Assembly: GCA_902795045.1 (NCBI GenBank)
Contig: CADBJU010000005.1
Span: 1-64,000, forward strand
Direction: 5' to 3'
Length of the DNA stretch: 64,000 nt
DNA from: Oscillospiraceae bacterium
GTDB taxonomy: Bacteria > Bacillota > Clostridia > Oscillospirales > Oscillospiraceae
In this document: positions 40,413-49,408 of the stretch, one piece after another
How the letters are laid out: each line of letters opens with the position of its first letter
How positions within the stretch are numbered: position 1 is the first letter of the stretch
The notes under the pieces: generated by a model
What the model saw: only the letters and a program-made list of their open reading frames with translations
Told to the model about the DNA's origin: nothing
Databases searched by the model: none
Made by a program: the position numbers and the translations under genes

Positions 40413-41137
40413 GGGCGATACCCCCGGGGCGTGACCATTCTGCCAGCGATTTCCCGGGTCTGCGTGGAGCCGATAAAGACCGTGGTAAACATATCGGCCT
40501 CAGTCTCGCGCAGAGCTTTGAGGTCAAGGACACGATAGCTCTCGCCCTCTCTGCCAATCATCCGGACAAGGCCGCAGACGGCGGAGCCGTCCATTTCTTC
40601 CAGCAGGATATCGCAGGCGCGTTTGAGGTAATCCGCCCGGTGCTTTGACGCGGGATTATACAGGCAGATCGCAAAATCTCCCCGCGCCGCCATCCTGAGG
40701 CGCTTTTCGATGGCCGTCCAGTCGGTCAGGCGGTCCGATAGCGAGACGATGCAAAAATCGTGCCCCAGCGGCGCACCGAGAAGCGCCGCGCCCGAGAGTG
40801 CCGCCGTCACGCCGGGGATAACCTCGACCTTAACAGCCGGGTACTCGGGTGCAAGCTCCAGCACCGGGCTTGCCATGCCGTAGACGCCCGCGTCCCCGCT
40901 GCACACGAGGGCAACGGTCTTTCCGGCCGCCGCCTGCATAAGGCACCAGCGGCAGCGCGCAAGCTCCCCGGTCATGCCGGTGGTGTAGGTCTCCTTATCC
41001 GGGTACAGGGGCTTTAACAGCTCCACATAGAGCGTGTAGCCGCAGATGAGTTCTGCCCTGTCCAGCGCTGTCCGCGCCGCGCCCGTGAAGCTTTGCGCGT
41101 CTCCCGGCCCCATGCCGATCACATACAGTTCAGCCAT
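40409..41137 (-). CDS. cbiH: Cobalt-precorrin-3B C17-methyltransferase CbiH
   Basis: 242 residues of the tetrapyrrole methylase family. LYVIGMGPGDAQSFTGAA is the N-terminal GxGxGD loop; SGDAGVYGMASPVLEL and GVTAALSGAALLGAPLGHDFCIVSLSD are SAM-site motifs typical of CobJ/CbiH. It contracts the ring with methylation at C17. It starts four bases after cbiG. Confidence 0.95.
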   Translation of the reverse strand: MAELYVIGMGPGDAQSFTGAARTALDRAELICGYTLYVELLKPLYPDKETYTTGMTGELARCRWCLMQAAAGKTVALVCSGDAGVYGMASPVLELAPEYPAVKVEVIPGVTAALSGAALLGAPLGHDFCIVSLSDRLTDWTAIEKRLRMAARGDFAICLYNPASKHRADYLKRACDILLEEMDGSAVCGLVRMIGREGESYRVLDLKALRETEADMFTTVFIGSTQTREIAGRMVTPRGYRP

Positions 41138-41141
41138 CCTG

Positions 41142-42116
41142 TCAGCTCCAATCGTAGTTTACATAATGTTCCGCCGCTGCGAAGGTCACACCGCCGCAGG
41201 CGTATTTCTTTTCGATCAGTCTGCCGCCTGTTTCCATCGCCGCCGCCCGCTCGCAGACATTGTCCACACCAGTGACGGATTCCACAAAGTTTGATGCGGT
41301 GAACACACCCTCCGCACCGCGCAGTTCCTCCGCGCTGTAAAAGCGCAGGGGCCAGCCGCGGGATTCGCAGAAGCGCAAAAGCCCCGCCTCGTCCCGCTTG
41401 AGGTCGATGCTGGCAGCGCTCTTGAAAGCCTCCGGAAGGATGCCGCGCCCGGTGCAGAAGGCCATGAAAGCCTGCTCCAGTGCATCGCTGCTCGTCCCGC
41501 GTTTACAGCCGATGCCGAGCGTCAGCACACGCGGGACAAGCTGCAGGGCGCTGTCTTCCGTTTTTCGGTACGACACCAGCACGTCCCCCGGGGAGCCGAG
41601 ACAGACAAATTCGGGTATACTGCCGGTGACGGGATAGGGGCAGTCGATCACGATATCCTCGCCGCGCAGGAGTTTGGCGGACACCTGCTTGATGCGCTCC
41701 GGCTGCAGGACGGTCATGCCCTGCTTTTTTGCCCAGAGGTCGACCGCAAAGAGGCCGTTTAAGTCCGTGGCTGTGGTGATGACCGCATTGCCGCCGGTGA
41801 TGGCCGCGACGCGCATGGCCAGCGCGTTTGCTCCGCCGAGGTGCCCCGACAGGAGAGGGACGACCCAGCGCCCGGCCTCGTCCACGCAGAGGACGGCGGG
41901 GTCTGTCGTCTTGCTTTGGATATAAGGCGCGACACTGCGTACGGCGATCCCCGCCGCGCCGACGAAGATCAGAGCCTCACAGCTTGCGAAAGCCGCCTGC
42001 GTCCAGTCGGCAAGGTTTTCCTCCGTGCGCACGATGCCGCCGAGTTCAGCGGCGAGATGTTCCGCCAGGGCTTTCCCGCGCGGCGTAAAGGCGGTCAGGG
42101 CGATCCCTTCTCTCAT
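41142..42116 (-). CDS. cbiG: Cobalt-precorrin-5A hydrolase CbiG
   Basis: 324 residues from the ATG at 42116, which overlaps the cbiD stop. The N-terminal half has FVGAAGIAVRSVAPYI and PLLSGHLGGANALA; the C-terminal half has TLGIGCKRGTSSDALEQAF and SIDLKRDEAGLLRFCESRGWPLRFYSAEEL. It opens the delta-lactone and releases the two-carbon unit. The last codons include the motif TTATGTAA (41159-41166, reverse strand), discussed as a dispersed repeat. Confidence 0.95.
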   Translation of the reverse strand: MREGIALTAFTPRGKALAEHLAAELGGIVRTEENLADWTQAAFASCEALIFVGAAGIAVRSVAPYIQSKTTDPAVLCVDEAGRWVVPLLSGHLGGANALAMRVAAITGGNAVITTATDLNGLFAVDLWAKKQGMTVLQPERIKQVSAKLLRGEDIVIDCPYPVTGSIPEFVCLGSPGDVLVSYRKTEDSALQLVPRVLTLGIGCKRGTSSDALEQAFMAFCTGRGILPEAFKSAASIDLKRDEAGLLRFCESRGWPLRFYSAEELRGAEGVFTASNFVESVTGVDNVCERAAAMETGGRLIEKKYACGGVTFAAAEHYVNYDWS

Positions 42117-43249
42117 GGCTCCTGCCTCCATTCGTCCAGCAGTTCCCTTGCCGTGTCCGTCAGGCCAAGAAGTCCGGCCTCGGAAGAGAACAGCAGCGCA
42201 CCGATACGCATATCCCCCGCCCGGCGGGCAAGATGCTCCCGGACGGCGCGCAGCAGGCTTTCCATCACCGTGTCCCGCAATCCAACGTGATCGAGTACTT
42301 TGAGGCAGCCGTCGGTTGTGACCTCGTCCATCAGGGCGCGGCAGGTGTCCGCGTCCGCGCCGCACAGGGCCGCGTGGCAAACGAACAGCTCCCGGCGGCA
42401 GTCGGCGATTTTGGAATGGGTGTTCATGATGCCGCCCGCGAGCTTCACAAGCTTGCCGATGTGTCCGATAAGCAGGACCTCCTTGAAGCCCTCAAGCCGA
42501 GCCGCGTCTATGGCCTCCCCGATATAATTGGAGCACTTGGCCCGCGGGACGGCATTAAGCTCGGGGAGATTTCGCGTCAGGTAGTCCATGCCGTAATTAC
42601 CGGGCAGGAGGATCAGGCGCTTATGCCCGTCTGCTGCCGCCTGGCGGATCTCCAGCGCGGTGGTCTCGACAATGGCGCGCTCGCTCATGGGCTCCACCAC
42701 GCCGGAGCTGCCGAGGATGGAGATGCCGCCCACGATGCCGAGCTGGGGGTTGAAGGTCTTTTTTGCGATCTCCTCCCCCTTCGGCGCGAAGATCACGATG
42801 CGCACACCGCCGGGATAGCCGCAGGCGGCGCAGGCTTTTTCCGCCGCCTCACAGATCTGCCGACGGGGAACGGAGTTGATGGCCGCCGCGCCCACCGGCT
42901 GGTCGAGGCCCGGTTTTGTCACGCGGCCCACGCCCGCGCCGCCGTCGATGTCGATGCCGCTTTCCGTTTTCTTTGCGGAGGCGACGATCAGCATGCCGTC
43001 GGTCACATCCGGGTCGTCCCCCGCGTCCTTGCGCACGGCGCAGAGGGCCGTGTCTCCGGACATGCGGCAAAAAACCGGCTCGACCTCTACCGGCCAGCCC
43101 TTGGGCGTCATGATGCGTAATGCATCGGGGGGCTCGCCTGTGAGCAGGAGCCGTACCGCGCCTGACGCCGCAAGGGCCGCGCATGTGCCGGTTGTATAGC
43201 CGCAGCGCAAAAGCTTTGTCCCGCTGCGGACATAGTGCTCAAAGCTCAT
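42113..43249 (-). CDS. cbiD: Cobalt-precorrin-5B C1-methyltransferase CbiD
   Basis: 378 residues from the ATG at 43249 that overlaps the upstream stop. CGYTTGTCAALAASGA is the CbiD signature, followed by IDGGAGVGRVTKPGL and GGISILGSSGVVEPMSE. It methylates C1 during anaerobic corrin formation. Confidence 0.96.
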   Translation of the reverse strand: MSFEHYVRSGTKLLRCGYTTGTCAALAASGAVRLLLTGEPPDALRIMTPKGWPVEVEPVFCRMSGDTALCAVRKDAGDDPDVTDGMLIVASAKKTESGIDIDGGAGVGRVTKPGLDQPVGAAAINSVPRRQICEAAEKACAACGYPGGVRIVIFAPKGEEIAKKTFNPQLGIVGGISILGSSGVVEPMSERAIVETTALEIRQAAADGHKRLILLPGNYGMDYLTRNLPELNAVPRAKCSNYIGEAIDAARLEGFKEVLLIGHIGKLVKLAGGIMNTHSKIADCRRELFVCHAALCGADADTCRALMDEVTTDGCLKVLDHVGLRDTVMESLLRAVREHLARRAGDMRIGALLFSSEAGLLGLTDTARELLDEWRQEP

Positions 43250-43512
43250 GGCTTCTCCTCCTGTTTGGCAAGAGCGCTGAGCTCCGGGAAGCGTTTGAGC
43301 ACTTCGGCGTAGTTCTCCAGCTTGTGCGGGAAATTGCAAGCCTCACAGCTTTTGACGCCCTTGTCCGTGTAAACGAAGTTCCCGCCGCATTTCTCGCCCA
43401 GCGTGTACAGGGGACAGTAGCAGAACAGGCAGTTGAAGTCCTGCTCCGCAACGCCTGTGTGGCAGGGGAAAAACTCGCATTCTTTGTTTTGGAAGAATTG
43501 GTAGTGTTTCAT
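43246..43512 (-). CDS. Cysteine-rich small domain protein of the corrinoid cluster
   Basis: 88 residues with nine cysteines: ECEFFPCH, NCLFCYCPLY, EKCGGN, KSCEACNFPH. The pattern matches the cysteine-rich small domain (PF04071) often found beside cobalamin genes in anaerobes; it probably binds zinc or an iron-sulfur cluster. Function is unproven. It lies three bases after cbiC and overlaps cbiD by ATGA. Confidence 0.85.
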   Translation of the reverse strand: MKHYQFFQNKECEFFPCHTGVAEQDFNCLFCYCPLYTLGEKCGGNFVYTDKGVKSCEACNFPHKLENYAEVLKRFPELSALAKQEEKP

Positions 43513-43515
43513 TGC

Positions 43516-44178
43516 TCAGCTCCAGCCCCTGGCTTTTGGGTCCAGCATATCCGTCGCGGTGTAGATGAGGGCGTTGCAGATTGCGGCGGCGATGCTGCTG
43601 CCGCCCTTGCGGCCCATGGCGGCGATACAGGGAACGCCATATTCCCCGCATGCCTCAAACACGCGCTCCTTGGCCTCCACCACGTTCACGAAACCCACCG
43701 GCGCCGCGATCACGAGTCGGGGACGAAGCCCGGCTTCGATCCTCTCCGCAATGCGAAAGAGCGCCGTTGGGGCGTTGCCGACGGCGAGGATGGCATCCGG
43801 ATGGTTTTCCGCCGCATAATCCATGGCGGCGACGGCGCGGGTGGTGCCGTTTTGCTTTGCGGTCCCGGCAATGAAGTCCTCCGCCATGAAGCAGTACGCC
43901 GCCCCGCTGAGTTTTTTGAGCCCCGGACGGCTGATACCGGCAAGGGCCATGTTGGTATCGGTCACGATCTCCGCGCCGCCCCGCAGAGCCTCCACCGCCT
44001 TCTCGACAGCGCCGGGGGTGAAGCGCAGGTTTTCGGCGTAGTCAAAGTCGGCGCTTGCGTGGATGCAGCGCATGACCACGGCGGCGTTCTCCGGCGGGAG
44101 CGTGATCCCCCGCGCTTTGAGCTCTTCCGCGATGACGGCCATGCTGCCGCGCTCAATATCGGAAGGAAGTGTTTTCAT
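43516..44178 (-). CDS. cbiC: Cobalt-precorrin-8 methylmutase CbiC
   Basis: 220 residues from the ATG at 44178, after GGAGGAGT; the start lies inside the end of cbiP (26-base overlap). The catalytic histidine is in VMRCIHASADFDYAENLRF. TDTNMALAGISR, VGNAPTALF and APVGFVNVVEAKE are family motifs. It moves the methyl group from C11 to C12 to make cobyrinic acid. Confidence 0.95.
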   Translation of the reverse strand: MKTLPSDIERGSMAVIAEELKARGITLPPENAAVVMRCIHASADFDYAENLRFTPGAVEKAVEALRGGAEIVTDTNMALAGISRPGLKKLSGAAYCFMAEDFIAGTAKQNGTTRAVAAMDYAAENHPDAILAVGNAPTALFRIAERIEAGLRPRLVIAAPVGFVNVVEAKERVFEACGEYGVPCIAAMGRKGGSSIAAAICNALIYTATDMLDPKARGWS

Positions 44179-45649
44179 CGGCATACTCCTCCATGATCTC
44201 ATACACACGCGGCATGTCCAGGCTTTCACGCACGGCGTCGGCCAGCAGGTCATACTGTCGGTTCCGGTAAGCGGCGCGCGGCTCGACCGGTGTGTCGGAC
44301 ACCGTAATTCCCTTTCGGGCGGCAAGGTACTGCGCCAGGTGATCCACCAGCTCCCCGCTGTCGAACAAGCCGTGCAAATAGGTTCCGAACACATGGCCGC
44401 AGACCGCGCCGTCCGTTGTTCCGTCCTCAAAGCGGCAGAAGGGGGCGGTGTCCGTCTCCGTTTTTCCCATATGGATCTCATATCCGGTGAGCTTTGCGCC
44501 CGCAAAAGGCGCGGCCACGCAGACAGCATTTTCTCGCGCGCGGGTTTTCTCCCCGGTAAACGCCGTGTCCACCGGCAGGAGCCCCAAGCCGGGCAGGGTG
44601 CCCTGCCGCTCAACGCCCATGGGATCACGCAGCGTATGCCCCAGCATCTGATAGCCGCCGCAGACGCCAAGGATCGGTATTCCCGCTTCCGCCGCTGCTT
44701 TGATCGCCTCGGCGAGACCGCTGTCACGCAGCCAGAGCAGATCTTCCATGGTGTTCTTCGTCCCCGGCAGGAGGATCATGTCCGGGGTTTCGAGTTTGTC
44801 CGTCCGGTTTACATAACGTATTTCAATATCCGGATGCTCGCGCAGCGGGGCAAAGTCCGTGAAGTTGGAGATATGCGGCAGGCGGATCACAGCTACATCC
44901 AGGACGCGGCCACATATGGTCTGCTCCAGACAGGGGGCAAGGCTGTCCTCATCGTCAACGTCCGCACGCACCCAGGGCACCACGCCCAGCACAGGGACGC
45001 GCGTCAGCTCCTCCAGCTGCCGCAGGCCGGGGCGCAGCAGCTCCACATCGCCGCGAAATTTGTTGATGATCGTGCCCTTCACGCGCCGCCGCTCTTCCTC
45101 CCTGAGCAGAGCAACGGTGCCGTAGAGCTGGGCGAATACGCCGCCGCGGTCGATGTCTCCCGCCAGCAGTACCGGGGCGTTGACTATTTCCGCAAGGCCC
45201 ATGTTCACGATGTCATCCGCCCGGAGGTTGATCTCCGCGGGGGAGCCGGCCCCCTCGATGACGATGATGTCATTTTCGGCGGCAAGGCTGTTGTAAGCCG
45301 CCAGGATGTCCGGGATGAGGCCGCGCTTCATTTTGAAATACTCCGCCGCCGCGTAATGCCCGCGCACTTCCCCGTTTACGATGAGCTGGCTGCCCGTGTC
45401 GCTGGAGGGCTTTAATAGGATCGGGTTCATGCGCACGTCACACTCGAGACCCGCCGCCTCCGCCTGCACCGCCTGGGCTCGGCCCAGCTCCAGACCGTCA
45501 GGCGTGACAAAGCTGTTGAGAGCCATGTTCTGGCTTTTGAAGGGGGCGACGCGATGGCCGTCCTGCGCGAAGATGCGGCACAGGGCGGTCACCAAGAGGC
45601 TCTTGCCCGCGCCGGACATGGTGCCCTGGATCATGATGCGTTTAGCCAT
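44153..45649 (-). CDS. cbiP: Cobyric acid synthase CbiP/CobQ
   Basis: 498 residues. The ATP-binding N-terminus has MIQGTMSGAGKSLLVTALCRIFAQDG and FKSQNMALNS. The class I amidotransferase end has the nucleophile in LGVCGGYQMLG and a His in CGHVFGTYLHGLFD. It amidates cobyrinic acid a,c-diamide at four side chains. RYVNRTD is encoded at the dispersed TTATGTAAAY motif (44809-44816). Confidence 0.96.
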   Translation of the reverse strand: MAKRIMIQGTMSGAGKSLLVTALCRIFAQDGHRVAPFKSQNMALNSFVTPDGLELGRAQAVQAEAAGLECDVRMNPILLKPSSDTGSQLIVNGEVRGHYAAAEYFKMKRGLIPDILAAYNSLAAENDIIVIEGAGSPAEINLRADDIVNMGLAEIVNAPVLLAGDIDRGGVFAQLYGTVALLREEERRRVKGTIINKFRGDVELLRPGLRQLEELTRVPVLGVVPWVRADVDDEDSLAPCLEQTICGRVLDVAVIRLPHISNFTDFAPLREHPDIEIRYVNRTDKLETPDMILLPGTKNTMEDLLWLRDSGLAEAIKAAAEAGIPILGVCGGYQMLGHTLRDPMGVERQGTLPGLGLLPVDTAFTGEKTRARENAVCVAAPFAGAKLTGYEIHMGKTETDTAPFCRFEDGTTDGAVCGHVFGTYLHGLFDSGELVDHLAQYLAARKGITVSDTPVEPRAAYRNRQYDLLADAVRESLDMPRVYEIMEEYADENTSFRY

Positions 45650-46694
45650 GCAGCACCTCCCTGATCGTTTCCATCAAAACGATATTTTCCGCCTCCGTGC
45701 GGATCGCCGTGCGATACCAGCCCTTTTCGAGCCCCGCGAAATTGGCGCAGTCCCGGATCAGGATACCGCGCTCCCGGAGCTTTTCGGCAAGCCCATAGTC
45801 TGTGCAGCGAAAGAGCAGAAAGTTTGCCTCCCCCGGAACGACACGCATGCCGACCGCTTCCAGGGCAGTCTTCATCTTTCGCCGCTCAGCAGATATGAGG
45901 GTCCGAAGTTGATTTACATAATCCTCTTCACATAATGCTTCTATGCCTGCCTCTTCCGCGATAACAGACACTGCCCAGGGCTGGCCGCAGTCCCGGAGCT
46001 TTTCGGCAAGCTCGGTACTGCCGCAGAAGACATAGCCCAGGCGCAGCCCCGCCATGGCGCAGGTTTTGGTGAAAGCCTTGATAATAATAAGCTCCGGGTA
46101 TTGCGCAAGCGCAGAGACCAGGCTGCAGTCAGCGGCGTCCTCACAGAAATCCAGGAAGCACTCGTCCATGGCGACGACTGTCCCCCGCTCCCGGCATAAG
46201 TCGAGAAGTTGCAGCAGCAGCTCCCGCCCGCTCAAAAGTCCGGTGGGGTTATTGGGGTTGCAGAGGAACAGAAGCTCACAGTCCTGCGGGATTTGCGTCA
46301 GCTGTTCTTGGGTCAGGCAAAAGTCTGCCGACAGCGGGATCTCGGTGACATGACACCACGTCTCCCGCAGGGCGCGGGCATATTCCGCAAAGCCGGGCAC
46401 GAACACCGCCGCACTCTTTGGCCTGAGCGTATGGCAGAGGCGATAGATCAGATCCGACGCCCCACTGCCGCACACGATGTTTGAAGCCGGGACACTGTGA
46501 TAGTCCGCGAGCGCCGCGCACAGCCTCCGGTTCAGGGGATCTGGGTAGCGGTCAGCCATTTCCACCGCCCGCAATGCCGCCGCGCGTACTCTCTCCGGCA
46601 GGCCGAGGGGGCTGATATTGGCCGAGAAGTCCAGCGGCGTTTTTCCGTATTCTGTTTCAAAACCGGCCCAGTCGCCGCCATGGATCAACTTCAT
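45642..46694 (-). CDS. cobD: Threonine-phosphate decarboxylase CobD-type
   Basis: 350 residues from the ATG at 46694. Fold-type I PLP aminotransferase: HGGDWAGFETEYG start, NPNNPTGLLSG, and the PLP lysine in IIIKAFTKTCAMAGLRLGY. It makes (R)-1-aminopropan-2-yl phosphate for the lower-ligand arm. A family A repeat sits just upstream (46710-46791), leaving a poor ribosome binding site. The DYVNQL codons lie on the TTATGTAAAY motif (45914-45921). Confidence 0.92.
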   Translation of the reverse strand: MKLIHGGDWAGFETEYGKTPLDFSANISPLGLPERVRAAALRAVEMADRYPDPLNRRLCAALADYHSVPASNIVCGSGASDLIYRLCHTLRPKSAAVFVPGFAEYARALRETWCHVTEIPLSADFCLTQEQLTQIPQDCELLFLCNPNNPTGLLSGRELLLQLLDLCRERGTVVAMDECFLDFCEDAADCSLVSALAQYPELIIIKAFTKTCAMAGLRLGYVFCGSTELAEKLRDCGQPWAVSVIAEEAGIEALCEEDYVNQLRTLISAERRKMKTALEAVGMRVVPGEANFLLFRCTDYGLAEKLRERGILIRDCANFAGLEKGWYRTAIRTEAENIVLMETIREVLHG

Positions 46695-46709
46695 CGTAAT
46701 CAAATTCCT

Positions 46710-46791
46710 GTCATTGCGAACATTCTGACGCGCGGGAAGCGCGCGACATTCCTTACCTTGTGTGCGCACACTGGTGCGGCAATCCGTTCTC
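46710..46791. repeat. REP-like repeat, family A (half copy)
   Basis: It starts GTCATTGCGAAC and runs to GGTGCGGCAATCCGTTCT, with GTGTGCGCACAC as an inner palindrome. It is the only real gap in the cob gene run between cbiB and cobD and supplies the last bases of the cbiB reading frame. Confidence 0.7.
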
Positions 46792-47758
46792 ATAGAATAC
46801 AACCAAGAAAGCGTACCATTCCCAACACCGCAAGTCCCAGCAGCGCCCCGGTGTATTCGAGGCGGCAGGCACGGCTGATATCCCCGGGGACGATCTCGCG
46901 CCGCCGGTCCCCGATCCAGGGCTTGTCATGCTTTACGCCGAAGTAAGAAGCCGGACCGCAGAGCCGCAGGCCCAGAGCTCCCGCCATGGCCGCCTCGCAT
47001 TGGGCCGAGTTGGGGCTTGCGTGCTTTCTGCGGTCACGCCGCCAGATGCGCCATGCCGAAGCCGCGTCCTCTCCCGTGAGCCTGGCCGCCGCGATCAGCA
47101 GCAGGGCGGCGAGACGGGACGGGAGATAATTTGCCGCGTCGTCCAGCTTTGCGGGCACACGCCCGAAGTGAAGGTAACGGGCGTTTTTATAGCCCACCAT
47201 GCTGTCCATGGTGTTGATCGCTTTATACACCAGGGCAAGAGGCGCGCCGCCGAGGAGCATGTACGCAAGCGGCGCGATCACGCCGTCTGAGAAGTTTTCC
47301 GCTACAGTCTCCACCGCCGCGCGGGCTACTCCCTTTTCATCGAGGGCTTCCGTGTCACGCCCGACGATGCGGGACACCGCCTTTCGCGCAGCCTCCAGCC
47401 CCTCCGTTTCCAGCGCCTTCTGCACACGCATGGCCTCGACCTTCAGGTCCCTGACCGCCAGCGCCTGCCAGCACCAGATCACTTCCAAAGCAAAGGACAG
47501 CGGCGGGTAAAGGCCGTTCAGAAGCTTTACGATTAGTTTACATAATATAAACGTTCCGGCACTCATCAGCAGAGCCATCAGGGCGCCTGCCGCTTCCTCG
47601 CCCCGGTCCGTTTTCGGAAACAGCGCCCGCAGCAGCTTTTCCAGCGCCGTGATTGCCCGGCCCATGAGTACCACCGGGTGAACGGGCGTAAGCCATGCCG
47701 GGTCGCCCAGCAGCAGATCCAGCGCAAAGCCGCACAGGGCGGCATATAGAATCCTCAT
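46790..47758 (-). CDS. cbiB: Adenosylcobinamide-phosphate synthase CbiB
   Basis: 322 residues, membrane protein with several hydrophobic segments. LDLLLGDPAWLTPVHPVVLMGR is the CbiB start signature; VAENFSDGVIAPLAYMLLGGAPLALVYKAINTMDSMVGYKN and GAHG-like GALGLRLCG follow. It attaches aminopropanol phosphate to adenosylcobyric acid. Its stop falls at the edge of a REP-like repeat. A TTATGTAAAC motif lies within FILCKLIV (47538-47545). Confidence 0.95.
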   Translation of the reverse strand: MRILYAALCGFALDLLLGDPAWLTPVHPVVLMGRAITALEKLLRALFPKTDRGEEAAGALMALLMSAGTFILCKLIVKLLNGLYPPLSFALEVIWCWQALAVRDLKVEAMRVQKALETEGLEAARKAVSRIVGRDTEALDEKGVARAAVETVAENFSDGVIAPLAYMLLGGAPLALVYKAINTMDSMVGYKNARYLHFGRVPAKLDDAANYLPSRLAALLLIAAARLTGEDAASAWRIWRRDRRKHASPNSAQCEAAMAGALGLRLCGPASYFGVKHDKPWIGDRRREIVPGDISRACRLEYTGALLGLAVLGMVRFLGCIL

Positions 47759-48321
47759 ACCAAAAACCTGAGCTCCCGCTCCACACGCATCTCGTCATAC
47801 TGTCTGTCATAAGAAAGCAGAAAACCGCAGCCGCAGGACGTCTGCCAGCGGTAATACTCCCGCTCGGGCTTCCCCCAGCGCTCCAGCACCGCCATCTGCG
47901 TGCCGCCGTGGGCGACGATCACGAGGTCCTCCCCCGTTTGCAGCAGGGCCTCCATTGCATTGCAGACGCGCCGGGAAAACCCCTCACGGTCTTCTCCTCC
48001 CGGGCAGCTGCCCAGGCAGCCGCCGTCCACCCAGGCGCGATAGGCGGCATCCTGTTCCATCTCCCACCAGCCGCGCCCCTCAAAGGTGCCGAAGTCCATC
48101 TCCCGCAGGTCGGGGACAACGATCCGTTCCGCTCCCGGAAAGAGGATCGCCGCCGTCTCCCGCGCCCTCAGCATTGGGGAGACATATACGCGCGGCGGTA
48201 AAAAATCCGCGCGCTTCAGTTCCGCGTGGCCTTGATCGGACAAGCCCTCGTCCAGCGCGCCCTGGTAGCGCTTCTCCTCGCCGAGGCGTGTAAGGCCGTG
48301 GCGGATGAGCCAAATTCTCAT
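47755..48321 (-). CDS. cobC: Histidine phosphatase CobC (alpha-ribazole phosphatase)
   Basis: 188 residues starting MRIWLIRHGLTRLGEEKRYQG with the RHG catalytic motif, MDFGTFEGRGWWEM, and the second histidine in VIVAHGGTQMAVL. By context it removes the phosphate of alpha-ribazole phosphate or adenosylcobalamin phosphate. ATGA overlaps join it to both neighbours. Confidence 0.92.
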   Translation of the reverse strand: MRIWLIRHGLTRLGEEKRYQGALDEGLSDQGHAELKRADFLPPRVYVSPMLRARETAAILFPGAERIVVPDLREMDFGTFEGRGWWEMEQDAAYRAWVDGGCLGSCPGGEDREGFSRRVCNAMEALLQTGEDLVIVAHGGTQMAVLERWGKPEREYYRWQTSCGCGFLLSYDRQYDEMRVERELRFLV

Positions 48322-48650
48322 GGAAGCTCCCCCTTCAATACCTGCCCGAGGCCGCAGCAGACGCGGACCACCGTGTCCGCCCGTTCGGCGAGCAGGCAGG
48401 CAAGTCGGCCCGCCGCTTCCCGCTTTTCGCGTTCGGCTCCGTCGATGGGGACAAGACCGCCGCCGAGCTCGGTGGCGATGACGATGTCCTTTTGCGCCAG
48501 GCGGTCGGCAAGTTCCGGAAGGTTGGCCCCATGCGCCAGCTCCTGCACGTCCCAGACGGCGCGGGCCGAAAACGCTGCCTTGCTCAATCCCAGGGCGTTT
48601 CGGATGTATTCGCGTTTTCCCGCGTACAGCGGTCCGGTCACAAAGATCAT
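48318..48650 (-). CDS. Short CobU-like protein
   Basis: 110 residues, against 170 for the full CobU 755 bases away. MIFVTGPLYAGKREYI is a P-loop-like start in which the usual Ser/Thr is Arg. IATELGGGLVPIDGAEREKREAAGRLACLLAERADTVVRVCCGLGQVLKG matches the CobU end. The middle third, including the guanylylation histidine region, is missing. ATGA overlaps at both ends argue that it is expressed. It may be a partner subunit or a decaying copy. Confidence 0.8.
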   Translation of the reverse strand: MIFVTGPLYAGKREYIRNALGLSKAAFSARAVWDVQELAHGANLPELADRLAQKDIVIATELGGGLVPIDGAEREKREAAGRLACLLAERADTVVRVCCGLGQVLKGELP

Positions 48651-49408
48651 AGCACAGCCTCCACATAATACCGAAGCACCAGCGCCGCCAGCATCCAGAG
48701 CTCCGCTGTCTGCAAAAACCACCCGGCGAGATCGCCCGACAGACCGCCGAAAGCCTTTGCGCACATACGGCGGTAGTACCAAAACACCGTGAGCGCGGCA
48801 AGGACAGTCTCCCCCGCGTGCAGCATAAGCAGCATCAATGAGAGCGCGGCGGTCATGATCGTCAGCACCGTCCGCACACGCTTTTTGTCCGAAGCCTCGG
48901 CAAAGGAGCGGGCAAGGCCGCTGCCAGGACGAATGGGAAAGGTCGTCAGTGCAAGACCAGAGAGTGCCCGCGACAGACAGAACATGCCGAGCAAAACGGG
49001 CAGACGCAGGACAGGCAAAGATGTCCAAAGGGCGAAATCCGCGAGGAAATACGCGCAGAGCCGTATCGCCGCGAATGCGCCGAGGTGGGGATCTTTTAAT
49101 ATTTTTTGCCGATTTTCGATGCTTTGGTGGGACGCAAGTGCATCGCATGTGTCACAATAGCCATCCAGGTGGATGCCGCCTGTAATGAGTACCGGCAGCA
49201 GGCAGAGGCCCGCGCCGCGTAAGATTTCCGGCAGGGACAGAAACAGACACAGCTTTCCCCAGCCGAACATGCCGAGCGCGATCACCACGCCGATCAGTGG
49301 AAAGGCGCAGAGGCTATAGCGCATATTGCGTTCGTTCCACCCAAATTGCGGCATCGGGATCGCCGAGAACATGGAGAAGGCCACGGCGATGGTTTCCAGT
49401 ACGATCAC
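48647..49408 (-). CDS. cobS: Adenosylcobinamide-GDP ribazoletransferase CobS
   Basis: 253 residues from the GTG at 49408 (GTGA overlap with cobU). FSAIPMPQFGWNERNMRYSLCAFPLIG and GIHLDGYCDTCDA, with the Mg-binding Asp/Glu cluster, mark CobS; several membrane segments. It joins cobinamide-GDP and alpha-ribazole, the last assembly step. Confidence 0.95.
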   Translation of the reverse strand: MIVLETIAVAFSMFSAIPMPQFGWNERNMRYSLCAFPLIGVVIALGMFGWGKLCLFLSLPEILRGAGLCLLPVLITGGIHLDGYCDTCDALASHQSIENRQKILKDPHLGAFAAIRLCAYFLADFALWTSLPVLRLPVLLGMFCLSRALSGLALTTFPIRPGSGLARSFAEASDKKRVRTVLTIMTAALSLMLLMLHAGETVLAALTVFWYYRRMCAKAFGGLSGDLAGWFLQTAELWMLAALVLRYYVEAVL